Of a stretch of 8,450 bases of DNA, positions 5,513 to 8,450 are shown one piece after another. The first letter of the stretch is position 1. Each line of letters starts with the position of its first letter. The translations under genes were made by a program, and so were the position numbers. The notes below the pieces were generated by a model that saw only the letters and a program-made list of their open reading frames with translations, was not told where the DNA came from and ran no database searches. Source of the DNA: Armatimonadota bacterium. Its GTDB lineage: Bacteria; Armatimonadota; Fimbriimonadia; Fimbriimonadales; Fimbriimonadaceae. Where the stretch lies: positions 1 through 8,450 of the forward strand of contig JAEYWW010000126.1 of the NCBI GenBank assembly GCA_023428805.1, read 5' to 3'.

Positions 5513-6577
5513 ATGTCCGTCACGGAAGCCCAGGTTCTCGACGCCTTGCGCGTTGTCCAGGACCCTGATCTGCACCGCGATATTGTCTCGCTCGGCTTCG
5601 TGAAAGACGTGGTGATTGAGGGAGTCAAAGTCTCATTTTCGGTCGAACTGACCACTCCCGCCTGCCCGGTCAAAGATGAATTGCAGGCTCAAGCCGAGGA
5701 GGTTGTTCGAGCTTTGGGATTTGAAGATGTGCAGGTTGCGATGACTGCCCGCGTCATGGAGCGCAAGCACACCCAGGAGGACCTGATCCCCGGCGTCAAG
5801 CAGGTGATTGCGGTCGCGAGCGGAAAGGGCGGTGTTGGCAAGAGCACCGTGACGATCAACCTGGCTTTGGCGCTCGCCAAAGAAGGCGCGCGGGTCGGCG
5901 TGATGGACGCCGATGTCTATGGTCCGAGCATCCCCCTGATGATGGGCTGCGCTCAGGAGCGCCCGATGACCCGGGAACAGAAAATCATCCCCATTGAGCG
6001 CTACGGCGTAAAGATGATGTCGATGGGGTTTCTGCTTGAAGATGGACAAAGCGTTCTCTGGCGGGGGCCGATGGTGGCGGGAACTGTGCGGCAGCTTCTG
6101 GCAGATGTAAGTTGGGGCAATCTCGATTATCTCCTTGTTGACCTGCCCCCAGGAACGGGTGACGCGCCGATGACTTTGGCGCAGCAGGTGCCCCTGTCGG
6201 GTGTGGTGATTGTCACGACACCGCACAATGTGGCGGCCAACATTGCGGGCAAGGCGGCGGGATTGTTCCGGCGATTGAACGCCCCGGTGATTGGTGTGAT
6301 CGAGAATATGGCCAGCTTCATCTGCCCAACCTGCGGTGAAGAGACTCGCGTCTTCGCCGGGACAACAGGTCAGGAACTAGCATCGACGCTCGGAACCACA
6401 TACCTTGGCTCCATCCCGCTTGACCCGAAAGTCGGAGAGGCAGCCGATCGCGGCGCGCCGTCGATCATCGCCTATCCCGAACGTGCTCAGGCCACAGCCT
6501 TTGCGGATATCGCGGGACGCCTCGCCCAGCAGATTTCGATCATGGCTGTGACCAGATCAGTAGCCGCAGAAGTCTGA
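5513..6577 (+). CDS. mrp: Mrp/NBP35-family iron-sulfur cluster carrier ATPase
   Basis: The 354-residue protein is a full Mrp (ApbC) of usual length. These cytoplasmic dimeric P-loop ATPases bind a [4Fe-4S] cluster and pass it to apo-proteins. Residues 1-85 form a MIP18/DUF59 domain, with DPDLHRDIVSLGFVKDV (17-33) and TTPACPVKD (48-56). The ATPase domain has the deviant Walker A motif GKGGVGKST (104-112), MDADVYGPS (131-139) and the DLPPGTGD segment (210-217). The CPTC pair at 271-274 is the expected cluster-binding CxxC. The frame is open upstream to 5282, but there it is antisense to the neighbouring gene. The ATG at 5513 follows CAGG by a suitable distance and begins the MIP18 domain. No promoter could be identified; it would lie in or overlap the divergent gene's 5' end. 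No iron-sulfur partner genes are in the window, which is common for mrp. Nothing looks damaged. Confidence 0.95.
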   Translation: MSVTEAQVLDALRVVQDPDLHRDIVSLGFVKDVVIEGVKVSFSVELTTPACPVKDELQAQAEEVVRALGFEDVQVAMTARVMERKHTQEDLIPGVKQVIAVASGKGGVGKSTVTINLALALAKEGARVGVMDADVYGPSIPLMMGCAQERPMTREQKIIPIERYGVKMMSMGFLLEDGQSVLWRGPMVAGTVRQLLADVSWGNLDYLLVDLPPGTGDAPMTLAQQVPLSGVVIVTTPHNVAANIAGKAAGLFRRLNAPVIGVIENMASFICPTCGEETRVFAGTTGQELASTLGTTYLGSIPLDPKVGEAADRGAPSIIAYPERAQATAFADIAGRLAQQISIMAVTRSVAAEV

Positions 6578-6579
6578 TT

Positions 6580-8450
6580 TCAAGGAGGAGGCTGGGAAGA
6601 GCTTCCGCTTCCAGATTTCTGCTTGTTCTCCCGATGACCGCGCACTGCATCCTCGTGCCTGCGTCGAAAATCTTCCGGCATGTCAGCGTAGGGAATCCAA
6701 CGAGAGCTCGCGTCGGGAATGCCTATGGAAGAAGAGGATCGAACGAAGAGTCCACGGCTTCCCGAGTCCAGCACCAACTGAAGGTGCTTCACCGTTGTCT
6801 GACAGAATTGGCTGACCCCCAGGGTCTGTGATTCCATATAGACACGGGCATAAGCCAGGGATTCCGGCGTCCATGCGCGGGCGTGATCGGTCGGCTTCTG
6901 TGGATCACGACCGTAGATCAAATCCTCTCCAGTCAAACGGAATGTCACCATTGTCCCTGCATCCAATTGTTGCGGCAGAGCAAGTTTGAGGTCGGTAGCC
7001 ACACGGTTGGAAGAATAGGTGTTGGCGGCGGGAGCAGGCTGCTTTGTATTTGGATCAAGCCCGGCATATTGGCTTCGGAAGAGGCTTTCGAAGTCCTCCT
7101 TCTGTTCTGATCGAAGATTTCCGTAGGCGATTTGGAATCCGCCTGACTTGGCGTCATTCCGCTGCTGTCGTGAAAGTGACCCGTAAAGCCGCAGCATGCG
7201 CGGGTCCATCGTCAACCCGTCTTCCATGCCGACGGAAAGGCTGATGAACGTGGTTGCGGTGCGCAAGCCTAGGTCCGTTCCTGCGGCAATCGCGATGTCG
7301 GCCAGCCAGTCGAGCGCCTCCAGCCCGCGGCGATTCTCGGCGAGGTATGCCGCGAGTTCGCGGCGTGGGGCTCGGGACAATCGGGATTCGCGCAGATCGC
7401 GGGGGCGGATCAAGGCGATTCCATCCCTCATCCGCATCTCTCCTGATGTCATCAAGCCTTTCCGAATGACTTCTGCCAATGTGCGGTCCTTCTCATCCCA
7501 GCCGGTTGCCCACAGGAAGGCCCCATCCGGCACAATCGCCGCGACATCCGATCCGGTCTGCTTTCCAGCGGCTCGGATAGCATGGTGAAATCGGCTTGTG
7601 AGGAAGTCCTGAGAGTTGTCCAGAAGCCCCGATCGCAAAGGGTTTGCCATGCCCTGCGGAGCGTGTGCGAATGTCCACCAGTCCTGGGGCATCTCGTAGG
7701 GAACCGAGAGCGGCTCCAATCCATCCTTGATCTCCTCAGCTTGCAGAGTCAAGGGAACATCCTGGCGCATGGATAGGTGTTCGATCATCCATTCACCTCC
7801 GAAGGCTCTCAAATCCACGCTCAATTCTCCCCATGAGTTGCGGACGGTCAGGCACCAGAGGAGCGGCGACGGCATCTCAGCCATGTAGAAGTAGAAGAAC
7901 ATCGGGAATTCTCCTCGAAGTTGGGCGGCTTCAGCAGTCATTCCTCTGGCCGCCATCTCGCGAGCCAGGGTCTGTCTTTCCTGATCGAGATCGGCGAAGA
8001 TCGCTTCACTCCCGCGCGGCAACCGGAGGCATCGTTCCGGGGGATTGAGCAGATAGCTGCGCTCCTCCCCGTCAGGAATTTCGGCCAGGGCATCAGAGCC
8101 AAGGGCGTGGATCAAACGCAGGATGGCGCGTGGGATCGGCGAGCGGCGCGACATCTCGTTGTTGGCATCATGCAATCCAGGCAACTGGCTCCCCTGCCAT
8201 TTCAATCCCTCTTGAACCAGAGCTGCGGCTGCTTTCTGATCGACGGGCGGTGGGCTGGGATTCTTGGCCAGCCAATTCGCTATCGCGGCCCGCCGGATGG
8301 GAATGGCCGGATCGGCCATCGGCCACGGGGAGGTGAATGTGATTGTCCCATTCTTTTCTGTCCACGTTGCATCGCAGAGCGCGGCGAGCGCATCCAGAGC
8401 CTGGATTCCGGTCTTCTCACGAAAGTCCACGCAGACCCAGTCCCTCGCCG
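6580..8450 (-). CDS. Large protein of unknown family, 5' end outside the window
   Basis: At least 616 residues are encoded from GTG at 8428-8430 to TGA at 6580-6582. The frame has no stop between 8430 and 8450 (it reads ARDWVC before VDFREKTG), so the true start is probably beyond the window. I recognise no family. Residues 1-57 and about 312-366 (counted from the GTG) share a pattern: helix, beta turn beta, then an amphipathic helix ending IANWLAKNP and LAAYLAENR. The VDF..TGIQALDALA start resembles the short beta-alpha modules (STN or secretin N-type) at the front of some envelope proteins. An aromatic stretch, FPMFFYFYMAEMPSPLLW (175-192), is not a clear membrane helix. The C-terminus is low complexity, KQKSGSGSSSQPPP. 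The gene converges on mrp with only 2 bp between stop codons. The coding call is firm because of the length; function is unknown. Confidence 0.82.
   Translation of the reverse strand, partial: ARDWVCVDFREKTGIQALDALAALCDATWTEKNGTITFTSPWPMADPAIPIRRAAIANWLAKNPSPPPVDQKAAAALVQEGLKWQGSQLPGLHDANNEMSRRSPIPRAILRLIHALGSDALAEIPDGEERSYLLNPPERCLRLPRGSEAIFADLDQERQTLAREMAARGMTAEAAQLRGEFPMFFYFYMAEMPSPLLWCLTVRNSWGELSVDLRAFGGEWMIEHLSMRQDVPLTLQAEEIKDGLEPLSVPYEMPQDWWTFAHAPQGMANPLRSGLLDNSQDFLTSRFHHAIRAAGKQTGSDVAAIVPDGAFLWATGWDEKDRTLAEVIRKGLMTSGEMRMRDGIALIRPRDLRESRLSRAPRRELAAYLAENRRGLEALDWLADIAIAAGTDLGLRTATTFISLSVGMEDGLTMDPRMLRLYGSLSRQQRNDAKSGGFQIAYGNLRSEQKEDFESLFRSQYAGLDPNTKQPAPAANTYSSNRVATDLKLALPQQLDAGTMVTFRLTGEDLIYGRDPQKPTDHARAWTPESLAYARVYMESQTLGVSQFCQTTVKHLQLVLDSGSRGLFVRSSSSIGIPDASSRWIPYADMPEDFRRRHEDAVRGHRENKQKSGSGSSSQPPP

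Noticed and set aside
1..8450. CRISPR arrays, tRNA or rRNA genes, insertion sequences, toxin-antitoxin or defence genes.
   Set aside because: Searched for by eye on both strands; no regularly spaced direct repeats, conserved RNA motifs, transposase motifs or recognisable defence domains were seen.

Overview
The window looks like a piece of a chromosome from the phylum Armatimonadota, probably a relative of Fimbriimonas. The main evidence is the intact prepilin-like gene at 1774-2544. Its N-terminus (FTLIELLVV...[16 protein letters not shown]) and C-terminal H-X9-DG motif are the style of pseudopilin that is expanded in that phylum, with related forms in Planctomycetes. The DUF3386-like and DUF4198-like proteins also fit this group. 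The assignment is by recognition, not by a search. The DNA is GC-rich, genes are tightly packed, and there are no rRNA, tRNA, CRISPR or transposase genes.

Layout. Positions 1-290 hold no convincing gene but an unusually dense series of inverted repeats; the last one (258-271) is a good terminator for the next gene. A DUF1275/YoaK membrane protein lies on the minus strand (292-951). From 976 to 1404 two gene remnants meet tail-outward: the 3' end of a minus-strand prepilin-like gene and the 3' end of a plus-strand mntR-type regulator. Both lack their 5' halves, as if one deletion had removed a divergent promoter region. Positions 1405-1773 are mostly empty, with a possible promoter near 1663-1690.

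Positions 1774-4090 form a clear four-gene operon on the plus strand: H-X9-DG prepilin-like protein, a 68-residue single-pass membrane protein, a DUF3386-like exported protein and a DUF4198-like exported protein. The last three genes are 3 bp apart or overlap at start and stop, and a hairpin terminator follows at 4117-4144. All four products are predicted to be membrane-bound or exported, so this looks like a cell-envelope module of unknown purpose.

Next come a small protein of unknown function (4165-4545), a minus-strand protein with a DUF2961-like C-terminal beta domain (4542 to 5453 or 5477), and mrp (5513-6577), the P-loop iron-sulfur cluster carrier with an N-terminal MIP18 domain. A long protein on the minus strand (6580 to beyond 8450) has no family I recognise, contains a probable internal duplication, and is cut by the window edge. 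Two gene pairs converge almost without spacing (4-bp overlap at 4542-4545; 2-bp gap at 6578-6579).

I did not find a demonstrable new defence or mobile system. The points most worth attention are the hairpin cluster at the left edge, the double-truncation scar at about 1180, and the four-gene envelope operon.
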